This document shows, in pieces, positions 8,524 to 17,280 of a stretch of 64,000 nucleotides of DNA. The notes under the pieces are model-generated. The model saw nothing but the letters and a program-made list of their open reading frames with translations, made no database searches and had not been told where the DNA came from. Origin of the DNA: HGM04593 sp045592125 (lineage in GTDB: Bacteria; Bacteroidota; Bacteroidia; Bacteroidales; Bacteroidaceae); NCBI GenBank assembly GCA_045592125.1, contig JAZNUE010000012.1, forward strand, positions 1 to 64,000, read 5' to 3'. Numbering within the stretch: the first letter of the stretch is position 1; the number at the start of each line of letters is the position of its first letter. Both the position numbers and the translations under genes were made by a program.

Positions 8524-9420
8524 TTATCTTTGCTCTTCCTCGTCGAGGTATCTTCTTGTTATTCCGCCATACTCTTCAATGCGGCGGTCGCGCAGGAATG
8601 GCCACCACTGGCGCACGGTCTCGCTGCGCTTAAGGCTCACTTCGACAACCTCGCATTGCTCCTGCTCGCCGAGGTGTGCGATAAGCTCGCCCTGCGGTCC
8701 TGCAACAAAGCTATGCCCCCAGAACTGTATGCCGTTTGTCATGCCCGACGGGTCGGGCTCATGGCCGCAGCGGTTAACTGCAATTACGGGAATGCCGTTT
8801 GCGACTGCATGCCCGCGCTGTACGGTCTGCCATGCGCCTAGCTGGCGCTCTTTCTCTTCGGGGGTGTCGGTGCTCTCCCAGCCAATGGCTGTGGGGTATA
8901 TGAGAAGGTCGGCACCGCGCAGTGCCATGAGGCGGGCGCCCTCGGGGTACCACTGGTCCCAGCACACCTGTACGCCAAGCGTGCCAAGCGAGGTCCTTAT
9001 GGGGCGGAAACCTATGTCGCCAGGGGTGAAGTAGAACTTCTCGTAGTATGCAGGGTCATCGGGGATGTGCATCTTGCGGTATTTGCCGGCAATGCTGCCG
9101 TCGCTGTCAAAGACAACGGCGGTGTTGTGGTAAAGCCCCTTTGCGCGTGCCTCGAAGAGCGATGTCACAAGCACCACCTTGCACTCGGCAGCAACCTGGC
9201 TGTAGAACCCGGTAGATGGGCCGGGGATGGGCTCGGCATAGGAGAAGTTATCCGTTGACTCCACCTGGCAGAAGTAGGGCGAGTTGTGCAGTTCCTGCAG
9301 CACAACCAGCTGCGCTCCCTTGGCGGCAACGTCGCGTATGCACTGCGCTAGCTTCTCCCTGTTGCTCTCTATGCAGGTGCCAATGCTCTGCTGTATAATT
9401 CCAACTTTTATTGTATCCAT
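8524..9420 (-). CDS. aguB: N-carbamoylputrescine amidase
   Basis: 298 residues, nitrilase superfamily. Converts N-carbamoylputrescine to putrescine, CO2 and ammonia in the cytoplasm, the last step of the agmatine route. The Glu-Lys-Cys triad is visible: E43 in VLQELHNSPYF, K116 in YRKMHIPDDP and C153 in QVCWDQWYPE, the last typical of the AguB subgroup. It starts 12 bases after aguA ends, on the same strand. Together they convert agmatine to putrescine; no arginine decarboxylase is in the window. Confidence 0.95.
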   Translation of the reverse strand: MDTIKVGIIQQSIGTCIESNREKLAQCIRDVAAKGAQLVVLQELHNSPYFCQVESTDNFSYAEPIPGPSTGFYSQVAAECKVVLVTSLFEARAKGLYHNTAVVFDSDGSIAGKYRKMHIPDDPAYYEKFYFTPGDIGFRPIRTSLGTLGVQVCWDQWYPEGARLMALRGADLLIYPTAIGWESTDTPEEKERQLGAWQTVQRGHAVANGIPVIAVNRCGHEPDPSGMTNGIQFWGHSFVAGPQGELIAHLGEQEQCEVVEVSLKRSETVRQWWPFLRDRRIEEYGGITRRYLDEEEQR

Positions 9421-9432
9421 AGTATTTGCTTT

Positions 9433-10464
9433 TTATCTTGGGTATTGCATGGTGACGCAATGGAGCGAGCCATGCTGCTTTATGAGTGCGCGGCAGTCAA
9501 TGCCAATAATCTCGTGCGACGGGAATGCCTTGCCCAGCGCCATGGCCGCCTTGCGGTCGTTCTCTTCCTGTGCGTATGTGGGGTAGAGCACGCAGCTGTT
9601 CATTATGAGGAAGTTGGCGTATGTGGCAGGCAGGCGCTCGCCATCCTCGTCATATACGGGCGCGGGGGAGGGAAGGGGTATCATCCTGTAGGGTTTCCCT
9701 TCGGCGGTGCTCAATGCGGCAATCTCCTCTTCCATGGCCTTCAGGTCGGCATACTGTGCGTCGCTCTCGTCGGTGCACTGCATGTACACGATGGTGTCGT
9801 CAGGAGCAAGGCGTGCAACGGTGTCGACATGCCCGTCGGTGTCGTCGCCTATAAGATTGCCGTGGCTGAGCCACAGTATGCGCTGGGCATGCAGCATTCT
9901 CTTCAGGCACTCCTCAATCTCTTCCTTGCCCATCGGCTGGTTGCGGTGAGGAGCAAGCAGGCACTGGCTGGTAGTGAGTATTGTGCCTTTGCCGTCGCTC
10001 TCAATTGAGCCTCCTTCAAGTACAAACGAGGTGCAGTCCTCGTATTCGCCCTTTACAATGCCGGCGTCGTAGAGCCTGCCGTTGATTGCATTGTCAAGCC
10101 CGGCCTCGAACTTGCGCCCCCAGCCGTTAAAGCAGAAGTCGACGTAGTGGGGCACGCTGTCGCCAAGAATGGTGATGAACGCATGGTCGCGTGCCCATGT
10201 GTCGTTAGTGTCGCACTCAAAGAGTATTACGTTGCTCATTGTGGCGCCGCCTCGCTCAAGGAGGGCACGTGTTTTCTTCACGTCGGGCGCTACCACAAGC
10301 AGCTGAAGACGCTGGCTTATTGCCTTTGCCAGCTCTATGTAGCACCTCTCCACCTCGGGGAGCATGTAGTTCCAGTCGGTGCCTTCATGCGGCCAGGTGA
10401 GCTGCACCATCTGCAGCCTGTGCCATTCGGCGGGCATGTACAGTTGTCTTTTAGGCTGTTCCAT
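9433..10464 (-). CDS. aguA: Agmatine deiminase
   Basis: 343 residues, guanidino-group-modifying (peptidylarginine deiminase-like) fold. Hydrolyses agmatine to N-carbamoylputrescine and ammonia. Markers: WPHEGTDWNY near the N-terminus, the acidic substrate site ECDTNDTWARDHAF, LEGGSIESDGKGT, the His region HVDTVARLAPDD and the C-terminal nucleophile Cys336 in GSLHCVTMQ. The start ATG overlaps the stop of the DUF2148 gene by one base, which implies coupled translation; aguB follows after 12 bases. Confidence 0.95.
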   Translation of the reverse strand: MEQPKRQLYMPAEWHRLQMVQLTWPHEGTDWNYMLPEVERCYIELAKAISQRLQLLVVAPDVKKTRALLERGGATMSNVILFECDTNDTWARDHAFITILGDSVPHYVDFCFNGWGRKFEAGLDNAINGRLYDAGIVKGEYEDCTSFVLEGGSIESDGKGTILTTSQCLLAPHRNQPMGKEEIEECLKRMLHAQRILWLSHGNLIGDDTDGHVDTVARLAPDDTIVYMQCTDESDAQYADLKAMEEEIAALSTAEGKPYRMIPLPSPAPVYDEDGERLPATYANFLIMNSCVLYPTYAQEENDRKAAMALGKAFPSHEIIGIDCRALIKQHGSLHCVTMQYPR

Positions 10465-11006
10465 TACTGCTGTGGCTGTACTTTACGTTTGCGGTCGAAG
10501 AACGGGTTCTTTGAACTTGCGCTCACCGGTATACCTATTATATAGCTGCAGCCTGGCATCCAGCCTAGCTTGAGCGCTGCGTATCCCACTGAATACATTA
10601 CGCGGGTGTCGAGCCTGAGGTCGGCCGCTGTCGCGCAGGCCGAGCCTACTGCAATGCCCACGTCTATGGTGTTCATTGCGCAAGGAACGTCTTGGGGGCG
10701 CTCGCCGCATGTGGGGAAGCCGCAATAGCCGCAGTTGAGGCACATGGCCTCTTCGCGTGAGCCTATAAGCAGCACCGCCTCGGCCGAGAGGATGTTGTCG
10801 GCATCGCGCATGAGGCCGCCGCGGCCCATGTTCTCGCCTATCTGGTGAAGCGCATTGCTCAGTGCCACAATATCGTCATCGGTAATCATCGTAATCTCAA
10901 TAATATCCACGCCCTTTGCCTTGGGGGCAGTGCGTGCGGCAGTCATCATCTGCCTTGCGCACTCAATCACATGCTGGTGGCGTCCGTCTCTTTCGTCGTA
11001 AACCAT
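10464..11006 (-). CDS. DUF2148 ferredoxin-like domain protein
   Basis: 180 residues. CLNCGYCGFPTC near residues 98-109 and further Cys residues (C117, C130) match the DUF2148 family, predicted to bind an iron-sulfur cluster. No signal peptide, so cytoplasmic. Molecular function unknown. It is the first gene of a three-gene operon with aguA and aguB and overlaps aguA by one base; a link to polyamine metabolism is possible but not shown. A promoter-like sequence lies 27-56 bases upstream of its start. Confidence 0.88.
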   Translation of the reverse strand: MVYDERDGRHQHVIECARQMMTAARTAPKAKGVDIIEITMITDDDIVALSNALHQIGENMGRGGLMRDADNILSAEAVLLIGSREEAMCLNCGYCGFPTCGERPQDVPCAMNTIDVGIAVGSACATAADLRLDTRVMYSVGYAALKLGWMPGCSYIIGIPVSASSKNPFFDRKRKVQPQQ

Positions 11007-11032
11007 AGTTCTCCTTAAATAAATAGTTTCTG

Positions 11033-11062
11033 CGAAGATAATGAATATTTCAAAAAGACAAA
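11033..11062 (-). promoter_or_regulatory. Promoter of the DUF2148-aguA-aguB operon
   Basis: On the minus strand TTTG (11059-11062), an 18-base spacer and TATCTTCG (11033-11040), a variant of the Bacteroidetes -33/-7 promoter. Confidence 0.65.
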
Positions 11063-11148
11063 GGCTGGCGATACTAAATTTTATAAACAGCCAGTTCTCG
11101 CTTGTAAATAAATTTTAACACTGTTTGCTTAAAAAATTACTGCTGTCG

Positions 11149-11179
11149 TTTGATAATTTTGTAGTTTTATATAATTTCG
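11149..11179 (+). promoter_or_regulatory. Promoter of the M16 protease gene
   Basis: TTTG at 11149-11152, a 19-base spacer and TAATTTCG at 11172-11179 (one mismatch to TAnnTTTG), about 60 bases before the start codon. Confidence 0.55.
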
Positions 11180-11237
11180 CACGTCTAATTACGCAAGAGC
11201 ATACTATTAAGGCATATTTTTTTAAACCAATAATATT

Positions 11238-14033
11238 ATGAAAAGATTCTTTCTTTCTTTAGCGGTGGCCTTAGTCACCCTAGTTTCATTTGGACAGACA
11301 CAGCTGCCCGTTGATGAGAATGTTAGGATTGGCAAGCTCGATAACGGCCTGACATACTACATCCGCCATAACAGCAAGCCTGCCCAGCGTGCCGAGTTCT
11401 ATCTGGCAACCAATGTAGGCGCTTTCCAGGAGGAGGATGACCAGGACGGCCTTGCCCACTTCCTTGAGCACATGTGCTTTAACGGTACAAAGAATTTCCC
11501 TGGCAAGTCACTGCTTGAGTACCTGCAGAGCATTGGCGCCGAGTTCGGCCGCAACATAAACGCCTCTACAGGCTTTGAGCAGACACAGTACATGCTCAAC
11601 AATATCCCCATCGTGCGTGAGGGTATCATTGACTCATGCCTCCTTGTGCTGCACGACTATTCGCACTATGTGACCTGCGACCCCAAGGAGATTGACGCTG
11701 AGCGTGGCGTAATCCTTGAGGAGCGTCGCTCGCGCCGTGACGCTAACTGGAGGATGTTCGAGCAGTCGCTCCCGTACTACTTCGGCGATACACAGATGGC
11801 GCGCCGCACTCTCATTGGCGGCGAGGAGCAGTTGAAGACTTTCAGGCCAGAGAGCCTTACAAGCTTCTATCGCAAATGGTATAACCCCGACATGCAGGCA
11901 GTTGTTGTAGTAGGTGACGTTGACGTTGACCAGATTGAGCAGAAGATAAAGGACACATTCGGTTCTATCCCTGCCCCTGCAACACCCACGGTGAAGCCCA
12001 TCATCCCTATCCCGGGCAATGCCGAGCCTGTTGTTGCTGTTATAACAGACCCAGAGGCGAGCACATCAATGGCTGAGCTCATATGGAGAAGCGAGGCCAT
12101 GCCTAAGGAGATGGCGTCTACCGACGCTGCATTCGTGCTTGACGTGATAAAGGCAATCATCAGTCATGTATTCAGCGAGCGCATGGAGGCAATTACTGCT
12201 TCATCCAATGCTCCGTTCATTGCCGGCGACCTTGGAATTGGCGCTCTATGCGAGGGTTGCGAGGCCGCACAGGCGCAGGTGGTATTCAGGGATGGAGACT
12301 ACAAGAATGCGATGAAGGCATTCTACACTGAGATTGAGAGATTGCACCGCTATGGTGTTACCGAGAGCGAGCTCGAGCGCGCGAAACTCAAGTTCATCAG
12401 CGATGCCGAGAAGGCCGTGGAGGCTGCCGCAACACGTGAGAACGCAGAGTATGTGTGGCCAATCCTCGGTAACTTCTTCAAGAACAGCTATCTGCTTGCT
12501 CCTGAGGTTGAGCTTCAGATGACTCAGGCCGTATGCGCCCAGTTGCCATCGGCCGTGTTCCAGCAGATTCTCTCTCAGTTATTTACCGACGAGAACTTTG
12601 TAGTGCTATACAAGGCTCCAGCGCGTGAAGGACTTGTACATCCTGACAAGGAGGAAATCCTTGCTGTAATGAATGAAGTGAAGGCTGGCGAGGTGGCCGC
12701 TCCCGTAGAGGAAGGCGCTGGCGAGCCTCTGCTTGACGCTGATGCTATTGTTCCCGGAAGCGTAAAGAAGGAGAAGAGCGGTGTTTACGGTTCAACAGAA
12801 TGGACCCTGAGCAATGGCGCAAAGGTTGTGTTCATGCCTACGACACTCAAGAACGACGAGGTAATCATTTCTGTAGTGAAGAAAGGCGGCCGTTCTCTCA
12901 TTGAGACAGCAGAGCTTCCTTCGTTCGAGGATAATGTATGGGCTCTCTATCAGCAGAACCGCGGCCTTTCAAAGTTCAGCGGCGTACAGCTCAAGAAGAT
13001 GCTTACAGGCAAGAACGTACGCTATGCAATGAACATAACACCAGCACGCCACGATGTGACTGCCTCTACAACACCAAAGGACATAGAGACTGCAATGCAG
13101 CTCCTCTACCTTAATTTTGCCTATCCACGTTTCGACAACGACGAGTACCAGACAGGCATTGGCCAGCTGAAGGCAATGCTCCCGAACCTTGAGAAGCAGC
13201 CTATGCTCAAGTTCCAGAAGCACGCCACTGAGACATTGTACGGCAACAACGAGCGCCGTCAGGCAATCAGCAGCGAGATACTTGAGAAGGCAAGCATTGC
13301 CGATGTCGAGAATGTACACCGCCGTCTCTTTGGCGATGTCGCAGGCGCTACTGTGTATGTAGTGGGTAACATTGACGCTGAGACTCTCAGGCCTTTGGTT
13401 GAGAAGTATATAGCCTCGCTGCCTGGCGGCAAGAAGGGCGCCAAGGTGATTGACCGCAAGGAGGACCTGGTAAAGGGCGAGGTTGTAAAGGACTTCCCTG
13501 TTGAAATGGAGACTCCAAAGAATACTGTGCTTCAGGTATACTCGGGAAAAGTTCCTGCTACTGTACAGAATGAGGTTCTCCTCTCTGCCGCAAAATATTA
13601 CCTTGATATGGTATACGTTGAGACATTGCGCGAGAGCGAGGGCGGTACCTATGGCGCCAGCGTGGCCGATGTATTGCAGCGCGAGCCTAAGGAGACTGCT
13701 ATCCTTCAGGTTGCATTTGAGACTAACCCTGAAAGCGTGAATAAGCTTTCTGAAATGGCTATTGCAGGAATGTACGGCCTGCTTGAGGAGGGCATTCCTG
13801 CCGACAAGCTTGACATGATTGTCAAGAATATGAAGAAGAATATTCCGCAGAGAAGGATTGAGAATTCATACTGGTTCTCTAGCCTGATGAAGTATAACGA
13901 CTATGGCATAGATTATGACGCTGAATACGAGGCTGCCGTGAATGCCATTACATCGGAGGCCGTTGTAGGGCTTTTGCAGTCAATTATTGAGCAAGGGAAC
14001 TTTATCCAGGTTTCGCTTAGCCCAGCGGAATAA
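11238..14033 (+). CDS. M16 (pitrilysin) family zinc protease
   Basis: 931 residues with a signal peptide (1-20), so periplasmic. The inverted zinc motif HFLEH is at residues 74-78 (H74, E77, H78), and the third ligand Glu is probably in the DAERGVILEE helix around residues 155-162. Two tandem M16 halves follow: the active N-terminal unit (about 25-480) and a second half (about 520-930) lacking the zinc motif, as is normal for single-chain members. Expected role: degradation of small peptides. Own promoter upstream, strong terminator downstream, so monocistronic. Confidence 0.93.
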   Translation: MKRFFLSLAVALVTLVSFGQTQLPVDENVRIGKLDNGLTYYIRHNSKPAQRAEFYLATNVGAFQEEDDQDGLAHFLEHMCFNGTKNFPGKSLLEYLQSIGAEFGRNINASTGFEQTQYMLNNIPIVREGIIDSCLLVLHDYSHYVTCDPKEIDAERGVILEERRSRRDANWRMFEQSLPYYFGDTQMARRTLIGGEEQLKTFRPESLTSFYRKWYNPDMQAVVVVGDVDVDQIEQKIKDTFGSIPAPATPTVKPIIPIPGNAEPVVAVITDPEASTSMAELIWRSEAMPKEMASTDAAFVLDVIKAIISHVFSERMEAITASSNAPFIAGDLGIGALCEGCEAAQAQVVFRDGDYKNAMKAFYTEIERLHRYGVTESELERAKLKFISDAEKAVEAAATRENAEYVWPILGNFFKNSYLLAPEVELQMTQAVCAQLPSAVFQQILSQLFTDENFVVLYKAPAREGLVHPDKEEILAVMNEVKAGEVAAPVEEGAGEPLLDADAIVPGSVKKEKSGVYGSTEWTLSNGAKVVFMPTTLKNDEVIISVVKKGGRSLIETAELPSFEDNVWALYQQNRGLSKFSGVQLKKMLTGKNVRYAMNITPARHDVTASTTPKDIETAMQLLYLNFAYPRFDNDEYQTGIGQLKAMLPNLEKQPMLKFQKHATETLYGNNERRQAISSEILEKASIADVENVHRRLFGDVAGATVYVVGNIDAETLRPLVEKYIASLPGGKKGAKVIDRKEDLVKGEVVKDFPVEMETPKNTVLQVYSGKVPATVQNEVLLSAAKYYLDMVYVETLRESEGGTYGASVADVLQREPKETAILQVAFETNPESVNKLSEMAIAGMYGLLEEGIPADKLDMIVKNMKKNIPQRRIENSYWFSSLMKYNDYGIDYDAEYEAAVNAITSEAVVGLLQSIIEQGNFIQVSLSPAE

Positions 14034-14081
14034 GAAACAGCTTATATTTATTGGAATCTAAACAGTTTCTAAATCCTTCTA

Positions 14082-14130
14082 GCAATAAAAAACTTGCCGT
14101 AGCCTTAAGCGACGGCAAGTTTTTTATTGC
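14082..14130. terminator. Terminator after the M16 protease
   Basis: Perfect 19-base arms 14082-14100 and 14112-14130 with an A6/T6 run at the base, active in either direction. Confidence 0.9.
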
Positions 14131-14191
14131 ATGGTATGTAGTTTTTATGCTTAATTTGCGTCTAAAGGATAAATAAGCATTGAATTAGGAT

Positions 14192-14668
14192 ATGGACAAT
14201 CTTGAAAAGGAGTTCGAAACGGTTGTGAGGAGGCACCGCGGCACCATATACACGGTGTGCTACATGTTCTCCAGCGATGCCGATGAGGTTGCCGACCTGT
14301 TCCAGGATACGCTCATAAACATGTGGAAGGGGTTCCCGAAGTTCCGAGGCGAGAGCGACGTGAAGACATGGATATGGCGCGTGAGCCTCAATACCTGCAT
14401 TACCGCCGAGCGCAAGAAGAGCAGGAGAGGCACGGCGCTCCCTCTCTCGGTAGATATGAATCTCTTTGAGGACAGTGACGATGATACCAGGCAGATAAGG
14501 ATACTGCGCGACCGGATATGCCGCCTGGGGCATTTTGACCGGGCGATTGTGCTCCTGTGGCTCGAAAGCCTCAGCTATGAGGAGATTGGGGCGATAGTGG
14601 GAATAAGCGCCAAGAACGTCTCGGTGCGCCTGGTGAGGATACGTGAGCAGCTGAAGAAAATGTCTTGA
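14192..14668 (+). CDS. ECF-type RNA polymerase sigma factor
   Basis: 158 residues. Region 2 appears as ADLFQDTLINMWKGFPKFRG with WIWRVSLNTCI, and region 4 as LSYEEIGAIVGISAKNVSVRLVRIREQLKK (about 126-156). It should direct RNA polymerase to a small regulon. The next gene starts 17 bases downstream and encodes a membrane protein. That pairing resembles an ECF sigma with a membrane-bound regulator, although the partner has no recognised anti-sigma domain. No matching ECF promoter could be identified. Confidence 0.9.
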   Translation: MDNLEKEFETVVRRHRGTIYTVCYMFSSDADEVADLFQDTLINMWKGFPKFRGESDVKTWIWRVSLNTCITAERKKSRRGTALPLSVDMNLFEDSDDDTRQIRILRDRICRLGHFDRAIVLLWLESLSYEEIGAIVGISAKNVSVRLVRIREQLKKMS

Positions 14669-14685
14669 TAATAAAAGCGGAGATT

Positions 14686-15276
14686 ATGGATAGCAATATT
14701 ATGTCAAATGAGCTTGAGAGCATGAAGGCGCAGCTTGTGCTGCTCAAGGAAAAGCTCGAGAAGCAGGAGATTGTGAATGAACAGCATTTGCGCAAGGCTA
14801 TCAAGGGCAAGCTTGGCGAAATAAACAGGATTGCCGTGAGGATGATGATTCTGGGCCTTTTCGCAATAGCCTATTGCGGCTGGATGCTGAACCATCTGGG
14901 ATTCACTCTTTACTTGCAGGCAGCTACATTCGTTATGCTGGCCTTCTGTACCCTTGCTACATACGTGCAGCACAGGAACCTTCTAGAGGCCAAGGACCTG
15001 AGCGCAGACCTGGTTAAGGAAACCTTTGACCTGATGAGGCTCAAGAGAAGATATGGCCAATGGCTCTATCTTGCAATTCCCATGATGGCTGTGTGGGTTT
15101 CCTTCGTGGCCTATGAGATAGTCAATGTAATTCCCCAAAAGGAATTTGCCGCCAGTCTTCTGTGCGGTGTTGCCGTGGGGAGTGTAGCAGGCGGCATAAT
15201 TGGACTTAGGATACACTTCAGGACACTGAAGAAAGTGGACGAGCTGCTTGCCCAGATAAAGGAACTGACCGAATGA
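14686..15276 (+). CDS. Membrane protein cotranscribed with ECF sigma
   Basis: 196 residues from the ATG at 14686; the frame is open upstream into the sigma gene, but an in-frame TTG at 14665 is a poor start. A charged N-terminal coiled-coil-like segment (about 5-45, KAQLVLLKEKLEKQE) precedes two pairs of hydrophobic helices (about 55-95 and 125-175) and a charged C-terminal helix. The soluble N-terminus could bind the sigma factor, but no ZAS or other anti-sigma motif is visible. Function not recognised. Confidence 0.8.
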   Translation: MDSNIMSNELESMKAQLVLLKEKLEKQEIVNEQHLRKAIKGKLGEINRIAVRMMILGLFAIAYCGWMLNHLGFTLYLQAATFVMLAFCTLATYVQHRNLLEAKDLSADLVKETFDLMRLKRRYGQWLYLAIPMMAVWVSFVAYEIVNVIPQKEFAASLLCGVAVGSVAGGIIGLRIHFRTLKKVDELLAQIKELTE

Positions 15277-15310
15277 CACATTGCAGGCAGCCGCAAATGC
15301 TATTGACAAT

Positions 15311-15338
15311 CCTGGCCGCGGACATTTCCGCGGCCAGG
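15311..15338 (+). terminator. GC-rich hairpin after the sigma operon
   Basis: CCTGGCCGCGGA and its complement (15311-15322 / 15327-15338) form a strong stem 34 bases after the stop. Only a weak T-rich tail follows, so termination is likely but imperfect. Confidence 0.6.
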
Positions 15339-15534
15339 ATTTGTCTGAATGCAGCACGGCCAACCACTCATGCACACGCCTTCTCGGCCATACTTGGTCA
15401 AGAAGAGTGAGGCTGCAGCTGTAATCGCAACCGGGAAAGTATATTTTCAGGTCTATATTTTCCAATATCAGGTGTTGTGTGCAATAAGTGCCAAACATGT
15501 GGTTTTTTTAACCACACAAGATTTGTTTTTTTTG

Positions 15535-15542
15535 TAACTTTG
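15535..15542 (+). promoter_or_regulatory. -7 box for cardiolipin synthase gene
   Basis: TAACTTTG matches TAnnTTTG, 57 bases before the start codon. A 7-bp stem (15498-15504 / 15510-15516) followed by a T-rich stretch lies just upstream and could be an operator or a weak terminator. Confidence 0.5.
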
Positions 15543-15599
15543 CGGTCGTTTTTGAATGGGGCTGTATTGACAAAACAGTTTCCTGGGTGTTGTAGATAT

Positions 15600-16856
15600 A
15601 TGAAAAATAGATTGGCCGGTTTCTGCTTCTTCATGTGCATGGTGCTTCTGATGTCATCGTGCAGCAGTTTCGTGGCCATTGAGCGCGGCGGCCACGAACG
15701 TTCCGACTCTGCATTCATTGGATATCTTAAGGGTAAGGGCACGCCTTATTCAAAGGGTAACCGTGTGGATATACTTAACGGGGCGCATGCCAAGTTCGAC
15801 AGCCTGCTTGCCGACATTGGAAGGGCTGAGCACCACATACATCTTGAGTACTTCAACTTCAGGAACGATTCAATAAACAAGGTTATCATAGGCGCTCTGG
15901 CCAAGAAGGCGAAGGAGGGTGTTGAGGTGCGTGCCATGTTCGATGCCTTCGGGAACATGTCGAACGACAGCCCGCTGAAGAAGAAGGACCTTGAGGCAAT
16001 ACGCCAGCATGGCATTGAGATAGTGAAGTTCGACCCTATATCCTTTCCTTGGGTAAACCATATAGCCTCGCGCGACCACAGGAAGATTGTGGTGATTGAC
16101 GGCAAGATTGGGTATACTGGGGGGATTAACGTCGCCGACTATTATATCCAAGGGCTTGAAGGCGTAGGGGAGTGGCGCGATATGCACGCTAGGGTAACTG
16201 GCAAGGCGGTACATGCGCTCCAGAAGGTTTTCCTGGACATGTGGGAGAAAGAGACCGGAGAACGGATTGCCGGCAAGGAGTATTATCCTGTACTGCCGCA
16301 GGATGACGGCGCCGAGGTGGCGGTGGTTGACCGCTGGCCGCGAAGGAGGCCCGAAAGCATACGCCATGCCTATGCAAATGCAATAAATTCGGCAAAGGAC
16401 AGCATAATAATCGTAAGCCCCTACTTTATGCCTACCCCGCGTGTGCGCAAGGCCCTGGAGAAGGCTATTGACGATGGGGTAAAGGTTACAATAATACTTT
16501 CGGAGAAGAGTGATGTCAAGGGTATCCCCGACGCTGTGTGGCGCGCAGGATACAGGCTCATGAAGCGTGGCGCCGAGGTGTACATGTATACTGGCGGTTT
16601 CAACCATGCAAAAGTGATGTGCGTCGACGGCAAGTTCTGTACCATAGGCTCGGCCAACCTCAACAGCCGCAGCCTGCTCTATGACTACGAGACGAACCTC
16701 TTCATATTCGGCAAGGAGGATACCGATGAGCTGCAGCATTACATTGAGCTGGACAAGCAGCGCAGCTACAGGCTCACAAAGGAAATCTACAAGCAGCGCT
16801 CATGCTGGAGACGCTTCGTCGGGTGGCTTGTCTCGCTAGCAACTCCTGTTACATAA
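15600..16856 (+). CDS. Cardiolipin synthase-like phospholipase D protein
   Basis: 418 residues from the ATG at 15600, chosen because it begins the signal sequence; the frame is open further upstream but unlike the family. Two HKD motifs are complete: H160/K162/D167 in DHRKIVVIDGKIGYTGG, and NHAKVMCVDGKFCTIGSANLNSRS near 344-367. Such enzymes join two phosphatidylglycerols into cardiolipin, but related PLD-family members have other lipid substrates. The N-terminus has one hydrophobic stretch ending in LLMSSCSS, a possible lipobox (Cys21), whereas classical Cls enzymes have two N-terminal membrane helices. It may therefore be a lipid-anchored, periplasm-facing enzyme. Confidence 0.88.
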   Translation: MKNRLAGFCFFMCMVLLMSSCSSFVAIERGGHERSDSAFIGYLKGKGTPYSKGNRVDILNGAHAKFDSLLADIGRAEHHIHLEYFNFRNDSINKVIIGALAKKAKEGVEVRAMFDAFGNMSNDSPLKKKDLEAIRQHGIEIVKFDPISFPWVNHIASRDHRKIVVIDGKIGYTGGINVADYYIQGLEGVGEWRDMHARVTGKAVHALQKVFLDMWEKETGERIAGKEYYPVLPQDDGAEVAVVDRWPRRRPESIRHAYANAINSAKDSIIIVSPYFMPTPRVRKALEKAIDDGVKVTIILSEKSDVKGIPDAVWRAGYRLMKRGAEVYMYTGGFNHAKVMCVDGKFCTIGSANLNSRSLLYDYETNLFIFGKEDTDELQHYIELDKQRSYRLTKEIYKQRSCWRRFVGWLVSLATPVT

Positions 16857-16972
16857 GTATAGAGTGAAGCATTGCGACCTGCGGTTCTGGTAATGACAAG
16901 TAGGCGGAAACTGTGCGGGGATAGTGAGATTATTCGCTCAGTTACCCTACGCCCCAGAATGACAAAACAACG

Positions 16973-17163
16973 TTTTGTTATCGGCAAGTTTTGCAGCCAT
17001 TAGTCGCGTGAAGCATAGACGAAGTTTATGCCACGCGGGTGGCTAAAAGCAAAACGAGTCAATGACCTTTTTTGTTATCGGCAAGTTTTGCAGCCATTAG
17101 TCGCGTGAAGCATAGACGAAGTTTATGCCACGCGGGTGGCTAAAAGCAAAACGAGCCAATGAC
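16973..17163. repeat. Tandem pair of 94-bp hairpin repeats
   Basis: 16973-17066 and 17070-17163 are identical except for one base. Each folds with outer arms GTTTTGC / GCAAAAC and an inner stem CGCGTG-AA-GCATA / TATGC-CACGCG around the loop GACGAAGTT. A related element in opposite orientation lies at 57859-57932. The remaining sequence of the 16857-17280 gap carries no gene that I can support. Confidence 0.85.
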
Positions 17164-17221
17164 AGTGCAAATATAGAATGACAGGTGCAGAATGAAGCGA
17201 CGAGGGAACCAATATCTGGAA

Positions 17222-17265
17222 AATATAAATAGTCCTGGTGCGTACGCACCAGGACTATTTATATT
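17222..17265. terminator. 44-bp perfect palindrome, probable terminator
   Basis: 17222-17243 and 17244-17265 are exact reverse complements with no loop. AT-rich ends flank a GC-rich centre. It lies 16 bases past the stop of the winged-helix gene on the minus strand, so it probably terminates that gene. Confidence 0.75.
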
Positions 17266-17280
17266 GCCTTAAGGCTTCAA

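Noticed and set aside
15870..16739. 289-codon minus-strand frame opposite the cardiolipin synthase gene
   Set aside because: Antisense shadow of a well supported PLD-family gene.
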